The notes under the pieces are model-generated. The model was not told the DNA's origin. It made no database searches and saw only the letters and a list, made by a program, of their open reading frames with translations. Both the position numbers and the translations under genes were made by a program. Positions 1-11,188 of a DNA stretch of 64,000 nt are shown in pieces. This DNA is from Dendrolimus kikuchii. Taxonomy: Eukaryota; Arthropoda; Insecta; Lepidoptera; Lasiocampidae. Within the stretch, counting starts at the first letter, position 1. The number at the start of each line of letters is the position of its first letter. The stretch is from contig CM034388.1 of NCBI GenBank assembly GCA_019925095.2, positions 30,262,934-30,326,933 on the forward strand. Reading direction: 5' to 3'.

Positions 1-131
1 TTATTTACTATGGTCTGGGTGTCTGGGATCGGCCCCAGAGTGGTCCGTTGTATATTACCCATAACACAAGCGTAACTTGCTTAGCTTGGGGATATACAAT
101 GTGTGTGTTTGTCTGCCGATTATTATTATTG
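1..131 (+). mobile_element. tRNA-derived SINE family A, 3' part
   Basis: Matches the 3' half of the SINEs at 32978-33232 and 11519-11764 and ends in an (ATT)n tail. The tRNA-like head lies outside the window. Confidence 0.75.
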
Positions 132-134
132 TAG

Positions 135-757
135 GTCTCTAGAGACCATAAAAATGTCCCGGAATTTTGGAGGGTTTGCGTGGGGCCATGGGAAGGCCAA
201 CACGTAGAGGCCCCTTGACAAATTTAATGTGAATGCGGTGTGACACTGACCGGCGTTTAGCCCTGTCTACACCATATAATAATGCACCCAAGAGCAAGCC
301 CCGGTTAGCGCAGGACTATTGTGAGGAAATGAGAACAAAATTACCGGGCTATTGGGATGAACTGCCAGTGGTACTAGCGGTTTGGGAATATGGGGACTAT
401 GGCGTCTACCCGTCGCAATGTTCGGGGAACATGGAAAAATGGGCAAACGGTGACTCGCCACTCACTCCATGGGCCCCAAAAAATGTCATAGAGGACCGGG
501 GCAACATGGGTGTGAGTGGCTAATGGGTGTCGAGAGGTGGGCTGCAGGTTCACCGAAGCTACTTCCAACATTAGGCCATTTATCACTTCCATCCTTAAAG
601 CTTGAGTCTTAGCTCTAGCGATCTCCACTCCGTGCCGGCTGGCTAAGGCAAGCACGGAAGCGGGGGCCTTGCCTTGACCCCCGGAGTCAGGTACGAAGTG
701 TCGCTACTCACCTAAGGCTTCGCCACAAAGCTCCCCTGCGGGTAGGCTATTATTATT
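135..757 (+). mobile_element. Family C retroposon, longest copy
   Basis: Shared with 11189-11490 and 27945-28435, both on the minus strand. The copy ends at an ATT-rich tail near 745-757, like SINE A, so this end is taken as 3'. The open frames at 233-523 and 374-655 are not kept intact in the other copies and match no protein I recognise. It could be a LINE 3' region or a long SINE. Confidence 0.55.
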
Positions 758-986
758 TGTTTTGTGTAAATATTACAAGTCTGAGTCGCAAAAAGTCATT
801 CATCTGCCTTATAAAAAAAAGGGTTTGAAAATTGTTAGAAAAATTCGAACCAGTTGCATGGAAGCTTGAATAATTCAATATTGTTTCATACAACTACTTG
901 AACTGGGACTTGAATCGTTCAATGTTATTGAATACTATTGTTTTTTCAGGTATATGCTTATCTACCAATGATATATAATAATGTCT

Positions 987-1190
987 ATCCGTGCAGGAAC
1001 GGAGAAAGAATACAAGTTCCTGCGTTGAGGCGGCCTGTCGTAGGAGACGACCAAACAACCCACAACCAGGTCTACCACCGCTGGTCTAAAGTATGTAGCC
1101 ATAACAACTTTGAGTTTTGTTCCGGCGTCAGTGACCAGTTTCCAGTCTCCCTTAAGAGAACAGCAGCGTAGTTGTAGCACCTTTGGTGTT
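987..1190 (+). mobile_element. Family B retroposon, 5' part, split by an insertion
   Basis: Starts at the shared ATCCGTGCAGG end and stops inside the 3' domain, where element J interrupts it. It resumes at 1652. Confidence 0.85.
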
Positions 1191-1651
1191 TTTTTTTTTT
1201 TTATTATTATTATTATTATATGTATATCTCTACGGACTCGAGTTCCGTACCCTTTTTTAATACTTAATTTCTATGAAAAATTTGAGACTCTGTACACGCT
1301 TATTGTTTGTTTTTGTTAGTGTATGTGACATTATATGTAGTAATTGTTCCGTTTTGGTGTACCTTAAGAATAACTTATTATATTAATTTATTCTAATTTC
1401 AATACTAAACTTATACTAATGTAGAGTGTATCTGTCACATGCTGGTGTTGTGAGGAAGTGCATGTGCAGTGTTGGCCTTATATCTATACTTATATATAGT
1501 TGTATCTAGTGCCATGTGTGTTGTTTTTTCTTTTCTGTGCCTGGGTTATTAATTTTTAGGCTCTTTGTGTGTCTTGGTTTGTTTGTGGAGTGTTCGTGTA
1601 ATGCAATGCGATGGTAGTGCGCGTACGTTTAAGTATGTGTATAAGTTTTAT
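1191..1651 (-). mobile_element. Family J LINE 3' end, inserted in family B
   Basis: A 461 bp insert that begins with a long T run and TTA repeats on the plus strand, i.e. an A-rich tail on the minus strand. It is flanked by the 13 bp repeat CACCTTTGGTGTT (1178-1190 and 1652-1664). Related copies are at 25735-26041 and 33233-33405. No long open frame survives. Confidence 0.85.
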
Positions 1652-1740
1652 CACCTTTGGTGTTGCAAATGTCCATAGGCGACGGTAAACGCTCTTCATT
1701 AAATCGGCCGTCTGCTTGTCTGCTGAACTCCTGCAATATT
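1652..1740 (+). mobile_element. Family B retroposon, 3' part
   Basis: Continues the copy begun at 987 and ends at the normal CTCCTGCAATA 3' terminus. The overlap with the first part is the target-site duplication. Confidence 0.85.
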
Positions 1741-2015
1741 TTTTTTTTTTTTAATCACATAAACATCTCATTGCTGGACTCGGGCCTCCCATTTTATAGG
1801 GAAACAACAGTATACCCGACATACATGTGCAACGGATTGGCGAGTTTGACACATCGGTTATCTCGACGTGCTGGTTTCATTGGTCGGCACGTGGTAGACA
1901 AAACCATATCACACAAGGTCAGACAATAGCCTAAGTGGCGCATGCTTTCTGGTCAGGATTCAAACCGCGCCCTTTGAGTTTGGGTCGCGGGCGTTAACCA
2001 CTAAGCTACCACTGC
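1741..2015 (-). mobile_element. tRNA-derived SINE family Q
   Basis: Read on the minus strand, it starts with a tRNA-like head (A box near 1995-2010; B box GGTTTGAATCC at 1956-1966). The body holds the family motif CCGATGTGTCAAA and the A-rich tail is at 1741-1752. Other copies are near 15760, 30285 and 30985. Confidence 0.8.
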
Positions 2016-2724
2016 TTTTCTATTATTATTTTACTTGTAATTTATATTACCAGCGCAATATTTTAAATTATAATTTAATCTATTAAAAAACCTCATGAAA
2101 CCGAATGAAATTGACTGCCCCTAGAAGTAAAACATAACAACCTTCATTACTGAAGTTATTTCAAGCAATTAAGAGAATGGGTTGTTAACTTTTTAACGAT
2201 TGAGACGGACTGTATTTTTACCGCTTTTGAGTACAGTACGATTATTAGCGACTCGTATATTTTTTTATAATCTAGTTATGAAATTGCGTTGTTATAAGAA
2301 TAAGTGTAATTACATAAGGTTGTAGCAGATCGAGGTAGAGGTTAAATGATACTTCAGATGGCAGAGTGTAGTATTCACTGTCGAGTGCTGATGTGAACTA
2401 AAGTGAAGTAAATTATTTTGGATACGGTAACCTTCAGTACAAATATTAATAAGTCATATAGTACAATGTGTGAGCGGGACGGATGATGTACACTCCCGCG
2501 TTGCGCTAGTCATGGGAAAAATCACTCACCAAGAAGAAAAGAGTGATATATATCTTTTTCATACAAAGATATATATCACTCTTTTATATCTTTAACTCTT
2601 TATCATTACAGTGAATAGTGTCAGTGTCAATTGCAGACAAGATGAGTTATTATCTGTGAGTGATATACTGATATGAAAAAAATATAAACAAATATAGTGA
2701 AAAATATAATAAAATTAATTACAT
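2016..2724. other. No gene seen; AT-rich spacer
   Basis: Apart from the hairpin at 2539-2583, nothing recognisable. The LINE that follows is inserted in this unit, whose other side continues after 3212. Confidence 0.5.
2539..2583. repeat. Perfect inverted repeat (19 bp stem, 7 nt loop)
   Basis: The arms at 2539-2557 and 2565-2583 are exact reverse complements of an AT-rich sequence. Confidence 0.9.
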
Positions 2725-2736
2725 TAAAACAAAATT

Positions 2737-3200
2737 GGGTTTGGTATGGAAGAAAGAGCATGAAAGTAGAGTAAACGCGGTCGAGATGCGTGCACTGCGC
2801 AAAATCTGCGGAGTGACGCTTGCGGACCGCGTTCGTAATACCGAAGTAAGAAAGAGAGTTCGTCTGAAAGAGAGTGTCGGGGTGAAGGTAAGGAAAGGAA
2901 TGCTCCGGTGGTTCGGACATGTAAAAAGAATGCATGATGAAAGAATGAATAAACAGATATACAATGCAAAAGTGGATGGATGCAGAAGTCGTGGAAGGCC
3001 ACGACACACTTTCCATGATCAAATTGATCGTGTACTAGCAGAAGGTGATGTTAGGAGCCTTAAGAACAGACGAGCGTGCATGACAAGAGTTATGAATGTC
3101 AAAGAAGCAAGTGAGGTGTGTAAGAATAAGCCTAAATGGCGCTCTGTTGTTCGTGCCTACCCCGCAAGGGAATTGGCGTGAAGTTATGTATGTATGTATG
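2737..3200 (+). mobile_element. RTE/CR1-type LINE 3' fragment, copy 1
   Basis: Open through 3181. It encodes the end of an endonuclease-reverse transcriptase polyprotein: the post-RT thumb-like region (WKKEHESRVNAVEMRALRKI) followed by the conserved GRPRHTFHDQIDRVLAEG tail. The RT catalytic core is missing because of 5' truncation. The 3' end is (TATG)n. A perfect 12 bp TSD, TAAAACAAAATT, flanks it at 2725-2736 and 3201-3212. The clade is inferred from protein style and the microsatellite tail. Confidence 0.9.
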
Positions 3201-3212
3201 TAAAACAAAATT

Positions 3213-3574
3213 ACGCCATAAAACTATAGTGTTACGATTTATTTTGGCTTGCTATTATATTCGGTTTCCTCGTTCACTTACTACGCATGCGCAGTGCGCG
3301 GGCTAATCATTCTTTCTCTTTTCTTTCTAGCTTCTTCTCATTCGGATCTATAGTCATCGCGTGGAACAGGAATGAACTAGAAAGTTAAAGATATAAAGAC
3401 ACAAGAACGCAACTGATATACAGATCTAATCACTCTTCGCGTCGGATATATATCTTAGGAGTTAATCACTCAGGAGTTACATACACATCGCTACTATCCA
3501 GTAGTTCGTTGTCCACTGCGACGACTAGACGTATGTAGCTCCCATAAAGTTATTTGTTTGAGGTTATGAAAATA
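3213..3574. other. No gene seen
   Basis: Continuation of the unit interrupted by LINE copy 1. It repeats ATCACTC and GGATATATATC motifs resembling the hairpin at 2539-2583. Confidence 0.4.
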
Positions 3575-4347
3575 CTAGTTGTGCCCGCGACGTCGTCCGC
3601 GTGGAATTTGCTTTCAAAACCCTCCGATTTTGAAATATTCTTCATTGGTGCTCCGCTCCTATTGGTCTTAGGGTGATGATATATAGCCTATAGCCTTCCT
3701 CGATAAATGGGCTATCTTACACTGAAAGAATTTTTCAAATCAGACCAGTAGTTCCTGAGATTAGCGCGTTCAATCAAACAATATTAGTATATTTGGCTAC
3801 AACACTAATACTTACATTTTAAATATCGCGATATCTTTTGAATGAAACGTCCGAATTGAATAATTCAAAAAGTTCTAGAAAGGTATTGAATTTGTCTTGA
3901 ATATGGAGTCATTTATTTTGATAAGGATTAATACCAAGGTACAAAATAAAGAGGTTTTGAAGCGACGGCATTTTAATTATTTAAAAAAATAAAAGAAAAC
4001 ACTTATTGTGAGATAACTACAATAGTTAGACATGTGGTCACGCAATATTTTTTGTAGACAATTATATGTTCTGCAAAGTGGTAGTACATTGTTTTGTTCT
4101 ATAATCAATAGTTCTCGCAGCGCACGCCGTGTAAGGAATTTTTTCGGGTCATTTTTTTACAACTTGGGTTACATTATTGGACTTTTAGTAAGGATCCCTA
4201 ATTTTTATGAAAATATAATATAGCCTATAGCCTTCCTCGATAAATGTACTATTCGATACTGAAAGAATTTTTCAAATCGGACCCGCGGTTCCCGAGATTG
4301 GCGCGTTTAAACAAACAAACTCTTCAGCTTTATAATATTAGTATAGA
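3575..4347 (-). mobile_element. Non-autonomous Helitron D, long composite form
   Basis: On the minus strand it begins TCTATACTAATATTATAAAG and ends GCACAACTAG. The 5' terminal segment occurs twice, near 4225-4347 and again near 3690-3800, around a roughly 420 bp middle. The same order is found at 57173-57915. The frame at 4032-4223 has no recognisable product. Confidence 0.8.
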
Positions 4348-4719
4348 TATTGGCAGGTATAAATTTCAATTAATTAAAGTCATACAAAACTAATATACTC
4401 GTATCTAGTGAATGTGTAGACTGATGCGCACCACACTCAACGACTCCTTATATGACGCACTGCATATTGCCTCTGATCGTCTCCGATAGCGATCCAAGCA
4501 AAAGTAGTGGGGAAAAGTGGGGAAACCCTCAGGAATGAGGAACACGACTCAAAGAGGAGGAAGGGGAGACAATATTAATAAACATTATAATAAATATTTG
4601 TGATATTTTTTACCGCGGAAAATGGGATACTTTCATCAGAATATGGACTCAAAGTGTAAACAAATGATGCCGCTAGGAAAATACTAATATTTCATGTTCT
4701 GAAAATATCATTCAATTCA

Positions 4720-4750
<31 letters not shown>

Positions 4751-5020
4751 GTCGGGTTCGCGCCGCCGACAAGGAGCGAACGGATGACTCTCCGAGAATA
4801 ACACAGTAATACTCTGAAGTATTATAATCAAAGTTTATTACACTAGAATGATCACAATTACGATATTAAATGTTGCACACAAATACACAGAAATATTAGG
4901 ACAACTCCAAGAGTTGCATCCACGCTTTGTCAGGTGTAGAGCAGCAATTTGCCCTTCAAGAATACCGCTATTATCAAGCAGTAATTATCGACCACAATAT
5001 ATTATGTGGTCCTGGTCCAA
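4348..5020. other. No gene seen; contains a (TA)n run
   Basis: A (TA)n microsatellite lies at 4723-4750. The open frame at 4848-5048 runs into the minisatellite and looks fortuitous. Confidence 0.5.
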
Positions 5021-5160
5021 GACTGTCATTGTAGACTGTCCGTCGTAGACTGCCGATTGAAGACTGCTCGTTCAATACTGCCATTGTAGACTGTCGGTCG
5101 TAGACTTCTGATTCAATACTACTGGTTCAATACTGCCAATTCAAGACAAGACTGCCCCCT
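5021..5160. repeat. Degenerate minisatellite, about 14-16 bp unit
   Basis: About nine units of the type GTAGACTGC, GAAGACTGC or CAATACTGC in tandem. A looser set of ATCCGGTT-like repeats follows to about 5400. Confidence 0.7.
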
Positions 5161-5404
5161 CTGCCCGAACATCGCGTACTTAACAAGTCCTCGTAGCGCG
5201 CCACAGGGACACCATCCGGTAATGCTGTGGCGCCACTTCAGTTACATTTCCTTCATAAAATCAACTTCCGCCATACGTATTAACTTCCAACATCCGGTTA
5301 CTCCATTTCCGATATCTGTTAGCTTAATAATAAATGCTTCTACATTGACATCCGGTTAAACAACTTCCGTCATATGGTTACTTTATAATAACAAATACGA
5401 CTCC

Positions 5405-5407
<3 letters not shown>

Positions 5408-5477
<70 letters not shown>
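5408..5477. repeat. (TA)n microsatellite
   Basis: About 33 TA units ending at the CTAG terminus of the next Helitron. Confidence 0.95.
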
Positions 5478-5951
5478 CTAGCCGTGCCAGCAGACGTTGT
5501 CCTGTTCTGAAAAAATAAAAATCTAGGACCCGATTCTATTGCACCCTACTGGTTCCAATTTTGAATCTAATCAATCCGGGTACCTACCTAAACAAAATCG
5601 GTCTAGCAAATTAGGAAAATTGCTAAAACCCAATTCCAGCGCCACCTACCGGTTCCAATTTCTAATCTAAATCCAAATCGGAATTATGTAAAAAAAAAAA
5701 ATCTAAATCCAATTTTGAATCTAAATCCAAAGGGGGACCCACTCAAAAACACACACAAATCATCAAAATCGGTCCAGAAGATTAAAAGGTTCCTAGAACC
5801 CGTTTCCAGCCCCACCTACCGGTTCCAATTTTGACTCTAAACCATCCGGGGTCCCACTCAAACGCACACAAAAAAATCATCAAAATCAATAAAGCGGTCC
5901 TCAAGTTATGCTCGTATATACATTTCTACGATTCATTTTTATATATATATA
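5478..5951 (-). mobile_element. Non-autonomous Helitron E, copy 1
   Basis: The minus-strand 3' end is CGGCTAG and the 5' end TCTATATATA. Inside are three diverged tandem units of about 110-120 bp, each with a version of CGCCACCTACCGGTTCCAAT. Confidence 0.75.
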
Positions 5952-6520
5952 GATGACATATATAAAAGTTTAATTAAAATTCTGATAGAAAGCGGCATAG
6001 AATGAGTGTCGTGTAATTTCATGCGCCAGATATCGTAACATCTACGTAGTTCCGTTGCGGTTACCGACACGCTCACTTCCGGTGACTGACACGCCATCTA
6101 GTTCACGAGGTAAACGATTAGAGTAAGTTGAAAACTTGTTTAGTAGTTTAAATAATAAAAGACTATAATTAAGATCTTAGAGATAAATATAGTTTTGTGT
6201 TACTTTATTTCTTTGTTGTAGGGTTATGGTTCCAAGGCTATTAGCGTTGATTTTGCTAATGTCACTGGTGTGGCGGTTAATGGACTGTATTAGGGCGGCA
6301 AAGGTCTTTGTGAAACGGAATTTAGGTTACCTGGACTTACAGCTGCTGAAGGCTTCCTGGCCGGCCGGCTGTGGTCTGATCTCCCTTGGCTTTACAATAG
6401 CGGCACACATCACACGCGTGCGTTCAGAGCGGGAAGGATTGGGGGTAGGATGACGTTTACCGCCAGATGGCGTTACCAGTCACTGTATAGATAAAATGTC
6501 AGGTGCATATAAGAATAACC
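5952..6520. other. No gene supported
   Basis: The ATG frame at 6226-6453 (75 codons, partly hydrophobic N-terminus) matches nothing I know and has no recognisable splice context. Confidence 0.4.
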
Positions 6521-6960
6521 TATTCTATAATAAATCTGTAAATGGTTTGAGTTTGTACAATGCGTTCTGTCTGTCCGTTAGAGGATCACTTGAAAACTAC
6601 TGAATGGATTTAAATGAAACTCGACATAGAGCTAGTTGTATACTGAGTTGTAAGTTAACTTTTTCACTTGACATCGTTTCCGAAGGATAGACGAAAATAA
6701 CGCAAAAAAGATGGCGCTACGATCGCATCTTTTTTGGGAACTACTGAACGTATATCAATGAAACTCGACAAAGTGGTTTATAACCCGACTGGCTTATAAC
6801 CCGAGTCAACACTTAAGATACTTTTTATCGCGATAAATGACGTTGTTTTCTTAGAATGGACGGATTCGCAAAATAGATGGCAGTGCAATCGCGTTGTGTC
6901 AAGTCTAACAAGTAGCTATGTTGTCATAAACAACATGACATTGTATTATGCAATTGTCTA
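6521..6960 (+). repeat. Family P repeat, two internal units
   Basis: Starts TCTATAATAAATC in Helitron style. It has two copies of a unit with AACTACTGAA, AATGAAACTCGACA and ATGGCG-type motifs near 6575-6740 and 6740-6905. A third is at 10704-10872. Confidence 0.5.
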
Positions 6961-7004
6961 GACTATATATATGGACTTAGTTTCTTTGCTATTATTATAT
7001 GTAA

Positions 7005-7877
7005 CTAGCTGACCCGACAAACTTCGTACCACCTCAGAATCAATAAATAAAAAAGCTTAATGATAATTGCAGAATGTTTCAACTTAAGTAAAAATGTGGT
7101 CAAAACTTAATCGGAACAACAAAAGTATTCTTTTAAATTTAATTTGATTTCTGAACGACTTTTAAATTTGATTGATTTCTAAACGACGGGACGAACATCA
7201 AATGTTTGACAGGTAGGAATATTTTCTAACGGAAAGCGAAATTGTTGTTTTTACTATATTCTAAGCATTTTTTCATATTTACTCACCTTCTAAGCCTTCC
7301 CTGGACTTCCACAAATAATTTAAAACCAAAATTAGCCAAATCAGTCAAGCCGTTCTCGAGTTTTAGCGAGACTAACGAACAGCAATTGATTTTTATATTG
7401 TTACGAGTGTGGGACTCGAAATTAAAATGCCGTTGGAATTAGTATAGAATTTATTAGAACTATACAAACACGTATAACATAGGTACAAATATAGCTAGAC
7501 ACTACCAGTACAACTGCACGATTCAATAACACACGCAAAGTCCGTCACTATATCGCTTGTTGAATGTACGTCTTACTCGTATCGTAATCCTCGCTCGACT
7601 GCCTCACCCGTCCGTTCGGGCATTGTTTTATATAATACACAACCACTTGCGTGGGCTGGGTTCTTCCAAGCCAACAAAGTCGAAAACAATAACAATAAGG
7701 ATTAATTCGACACTAATGACGGCCATAAAACGAGTACGTAACAATAGGAGGTTTTTCTTAATTACAAATTCTAAACACGAAGTAAACAGTAGAACTCCGA
7801 AGGCAGGAAAGGTAAACTGCGCTTTACGATAGGCAGGTGTGCGCATTCCTTTGACGGCATGTAACACTATATATAGA
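7005..7877 (-). mobile_element. Helitron-like element carrying a solo LTR
   Basis: CTAG at 7005-7008 and GA at 7876-7877 give minus-strand ends TCTATAT and GGGTCAGCTAG. The solo LTR 7399-7866 lies close to its 5' end. The Helitron part is about 400 bp and non-coding. Confidence 0.65.
7399..7866 (-). mobile_element. Solo LTR, copy 1
   Basis: TG...CA ends, homologous to 37378-37841 and 32635-33530. The 4 bp flanks are ATAT and CTAT, an imperfect duplication. No internal retrotransposon coding region is next to it. Confidence 0.8.
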
Positions 7878-8082
7878 TAGATTGTATCTAAAAAAAATTG
7901 AGTTTTTATGTAAGTAAAACAAATCTACTGTCTAAGGTTTGACACGCGGCGTACGGGAAAAATTCTAGTGAAGGAATAAAAGAAAAATTTGGCCGGTTGA
8001 CTTCGCGCAACTTTGAGATCCCGAGGGAATAGAGTTTTAGACTACCAGCACTGTAAATATGTTATTTGACGTTAAAAATTTA

Positions 8083-8602
8083 CATACATACATACATACA
8101 TAACTTCACGCCAGTTCCCTTGCGGGGTAGGCACGAACAACAGAGCGCCATTTAGGCCCATTCTTATACACCTCACTTGCTTCTTTGACATTCATAACTC
8201 TTGTCATGCACACTCGTCTGTTCTTAAGGCTCCTGACATTACCCTCCGCTAGTACATGATCAATTTGATCATGGAAGGTGTGTCGTGGCCTTCCACGACT
8301 TCTGCATCCATCCACTTTTGCATTGTATATCTGTTTAGTCATTTTTTCATCATGAATTCTTTCCACATGCCCGAACCACCGGAGCATTCCTTTCCTTACC
8401 TTCACCCCGCCACTCTCTTTCAGACCAACTCTCTTTCTTACTTCGGTATTACGAACGCGGTCCGCGAGCGTCACTCCGCAGATTTTGCGCAGTGCTCGAA
8501 TCTCGACGGCGTTTACTCTACTTTCATGCTCTCTCTTCCATACCCAACTCTCGCTTCCATACGTGAACGTAGGTATCAGCACCGCGTTGTGTATGGCGAG
8601 CT
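8083..8602 (-). mobile_element. RTE/CR1-type LINE 3' fragment, copy 2
   Basis: Codons are open from 8582 to 8106 (158 aa). The tail (TACA)n on the plus strand is at 8083-8102. A perfect 12 bp TSD, GTTAAAAATTTA, is at 8071-8082 and 8603-8614. Confidence 0.9.
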
Positions 8603-8639
8603 GTTAAAAATTTAGACAATGTATATATTAATTATACAT

Positions 8640-8868
8640 AAACTGGTCGCCCGTGCTCGAAATTCGACCATAATAATTAATGTCAAAGACTATACTTCTA
8701 TAATCACAGATTTCGCCAAGGCTACTGTTAATTTGACTCGAACAATAAACAAAAGAGTATCCGTGGTATGTCAAATACATGCTAGTGTGTGTAATTTGTT
8801 TTTTGTTTATTGAGTTAATGTATTTGTTATGCATAATTTTTTGGTCGCTTTTTCTCGGTGTCTATAAT
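8640..8868. repeat. Family K repeat, copy 1
   Basis: Shares blocks such as CAAAGACTATACTTCTATAA and ACAATAAACAAAAGAGTAT with 20046-20350. Class unknown. Confidence 0.6.
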
Positions 8869-9070
8869 TCTATATTAATAATATTATAAAGAGAGTAAAG
8901 TTTGTGAGTTTGTGAAGTTGTAGGGGGTAATCTCTGGATCTATTAAACCGATTTTAAAAATTCTTTTACTGTTCGAAAGCTACTTTAACAGGCAGTGTTA
9001 TAGGCTATATAACATGCTATATACCACGGGAGCGGAACAGAGCGCGGTCGTAACCGCGCCGGGAGGCTAG
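8869..9070 (+). mobile_element. Short Helitron with canonical 3' hairpin
   Basis: Begins TCTATATTAATA and ends GGGAGGCTAG followed by T. Eleven bases before the end is a perfect 7 bp stem, GCGCGGT/ACCGCGC at 9042-9048 and 9053-9059, with loop CGTA. No coding content; mobility would need proteins from elsewhere. Confidence 0.8.
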
Positions 9071-9344
9071 TAAAATTAATTTAATAAAGCGCAATCTTAA
9101 AGATATTACAGTAAATTCTCTATTCAACACTCGATTATTGACCCAAGTTGACCGTAAAGGATATGGTTGGATCGTGTTATACTAAATGCTTTTTTCCTGA
9201 GATCTTTTGTCAAAATATACCTGCCACATGCTAAAGCAAAGATGCTTAATTGAATTAAATTAAGGTAGCTATTCGTCAACGCGTTATTTTCTAACGCTAT
9301 AAGTCGCATTTGGACGGAGTTACTAACATTACAGTTAAACCAGG

Positions 9345-9988
9345 TGGAGCCGGGGGCATTGTACTCCCCCCCATGGGACCTGGAAGCCAGAGTCCTGGCG
9401 TCACTGTATGTGTGGCGCAAAGAGGCCCTGGCCAGGGGCACCAGACCCGCGCCTCGCGAGATCGAGGCGTGCAGGTCGGAGCTCCATCAGGTAGCCGTGG
9501 GGGTCTGGGAAGATCGCCTACGACGCCCCAGCGCGGGCCCCGCCACCATTGAGGCGGTGAGGCCCGTCCTGCACGATTGGATTAGACGAAGTCACGGCAC
9601 CCTGACGTTCAGGCTGACGCAGGTCCTGACGGGGCATGGTTGCTTCGGAAGGTACCTGTGTCGCCTCGGCCGCGAGGCCACGTCAGGGTGCCATCATTGT
9701 GACACGGGCGACGAGGACACGGCGCTGCACACTCTCCAGGAATGTCCAGCCTGGACGGAGCAGCGCCGGGAGCTCGTCGCCCATACCGGATTTGACACCT
9801 CGCTCCCGGCCGTGGTACGCACCATGGTCGGGAGCTCCACCGGATGGGACGCCGTCTCCTTCTGCGAGCAAGTTATGTTTGCGAAGGAGGAGGCGGAACG
9901 GGAGCGTGAGCGTAATTCCCTGCTCCGCTCCCGCCAAAGGAGGACGCGCCGACGCCGGAGGTCAGACAGTGACCTTCGGCCGCCGTAA
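9345..9988 (+). pseudogene. R1-clade LINE ORF2, C-terminal fragment
   Basis: About 214 codons without a stop; the 5' side of the ORF is lost. Residues about 88-110 read LTFRLTQVLTGHGCFGRYL, which in R1-type elements precedes a C-terminal zinc knuckle. The knuckle is intact: Cys116, Cys119, His129, Cys134. A basic Arg-rich tail follows to the stop. Endonuclease and RT domains are absent. The nominal first codons come from the flanking target repeat, so the element's own frame starts at about 9366. Confidence 0.85.
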
Positions 9989-10425
9989 GCGGGCGGCGCG
10001 GGTGGGGCCCCTAGGGGTATAGGGGTTCTCACTCACTTGCACATGCCGTCGAGATGAGAGCGCGAGTGTTCCGCGCGCGCTCATCTCTCTTCCCACGCAC
10101 GGAATAGACCTAGTTGTAGCCGGGGGATACGTCCCCTGGCATAGGAAGAGGCCCACTGAGGGGGGCTCACGCCTGCCAGGGTACGCGGAGTTGGGAAGCC
10201 CGTATACACGTAGCCCTGGCACAAGGCGCAGTACGGAACACCCAGGGGTTTTAGTGGGTATCCCTAACTGGGGCGTGGCAATAGCGTGGCACCGGTTTTG
10301 ACTGGGCACGCTAGTGCCACCCCCGATCTGGCGAATCCTACACTCACACGGGTCGCGAACATCCCCCCAGGCTTCTGTGCCTGTCGCGGCTTAGTCCTCA
10401 AACGGATTTCCCCTGGCAAAAAAAA
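9366..10425 (+). mobile_element. 5'-truncated R1-type LINE with 3' UTR
   Basis: Coding end, then about 430 bp of GC-rich 3' UTR and an A9 tail. It lies between copies of a 23-24 bp target repeat (9342-9365 and 10426-10448) that differ by one C. The GC content is well above the surroundings. Confidence 0.85.
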
Positions 10426-10640
10426 AGGTGGAGCGGGGGCATTGTACTAAAAATTGCTACACCAAAATATGGAACTTCTAAATATATTCCGGTTATTTTA
10501 CCCGTCTGTTTATCATTATTGAAAACTAATCTTTCAAGTGGTGTGACGTATAGGGTTGCCAGGCTCAGGCATAATAAATCAAAACTCACAGATTTGATGA
10601 ATTCAAAAATCGATAAATGTAAACATCAGAGAGGTTAATT
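10426..10640 (+). pseudogene. Open segment interrupted by the R1 insertion
   Basis: After the right target repeat, one frame is open for about 65 codons to a TAA near 10638. With the R1 element removed, it is in frame with the short open stretch before 9366 if the left version of the repeat is used. I do not recognise the product. Confidence 0.35.
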
Positions 10641-10703
10641 TGGATCAGCGGATTCCGAAAATACAGACTTTAGAATTTTTCATTTTCCTCTCTGAGATTT
10701 CCT

Positions 10704-10872
10704 TTCTAGAGGATCATGTGAAAACTATTGAACTGATTTAAATGAAACTCGACACAAAGCTCGCTCATATTCTGGATCAACATTTAGAATACGTTTTGTT
10801 TTGATAAATAAAGTCGTTTCGTGGGACAGACAAAAAAATAATAACCAAAAAAAAAATGGCGCTGCAGTCGCT
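10704..10872 (+). repeat. Family P repeat, single unit
   Basis: Resembles the units at 6575-6905 (GAGGATCA, AATGAAACTCGACA, ATGGCGCTGC). Confidence 0.55.
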
Positions 10873-11160
10873 AAAAATCAAAATTAATTTATTGTCCTAT
10901 AATTCATACAGTGATAACCTTTATTTTACTTTTGACGTTTGCACGTCTATCAAGTTACATATTTTTTGACAGTAAAGCTCACATGAAGCAAATGACGTCG
11001 TGGGTGACGTAATAGTGATGTTCTGTGAGTCATGTAACGCATAGACTATTAAACCATCGAAGACTATACGTAAATAAATCGAAAGTAATCGATTTGAAAA
11101 TAAAAAAAAATCTACTTTTAAGAAAAATAATACCACAATTATTATATTTTTATTATTTTG
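10873..11160. other. No gene seen
   Basis: AT-rich. The frame at 10921-11271 overlaps repeats and is not supported. Two TGACGTM motifs occur near 10995-11012, too few to call regulatory. Confidence 0.4.
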
Positions 11161-11188
11161 CGTTTTATTTTGCTTAAATATTATATGT

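Noticed and set aside
1956..2010. Possible tRNA genes at the A/B-box regions (also 11686, 30328, 33046)
   Set aside because: The boxes belong to SINE heads with family-specific bodies and tails; no complete cloverleaf with an anticodon arm was seen.
5408..5477. TA run considered as a centromeric or regulatory satellite
   Set aside because: A single short microsatellite next to a Helitron end; several similar runs occur at Helitron ends.
8256..8615. Long frames antisense to the RTE-type LINE (SWPSTTSASIHFCIVYLF... and MCRGLPRLLHPSTFALY...)
   Set aside because: They mirror the sense coding frame of every LINE copy and start or end wherever the copy is truncated.
9636..10032. Alternative Arg/Pro/Ser-rich frames in the R1 element
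   Set aside because: Shadows of a GC-rich coding region; only the frame with the CCHC knuckle resembles a known protein.
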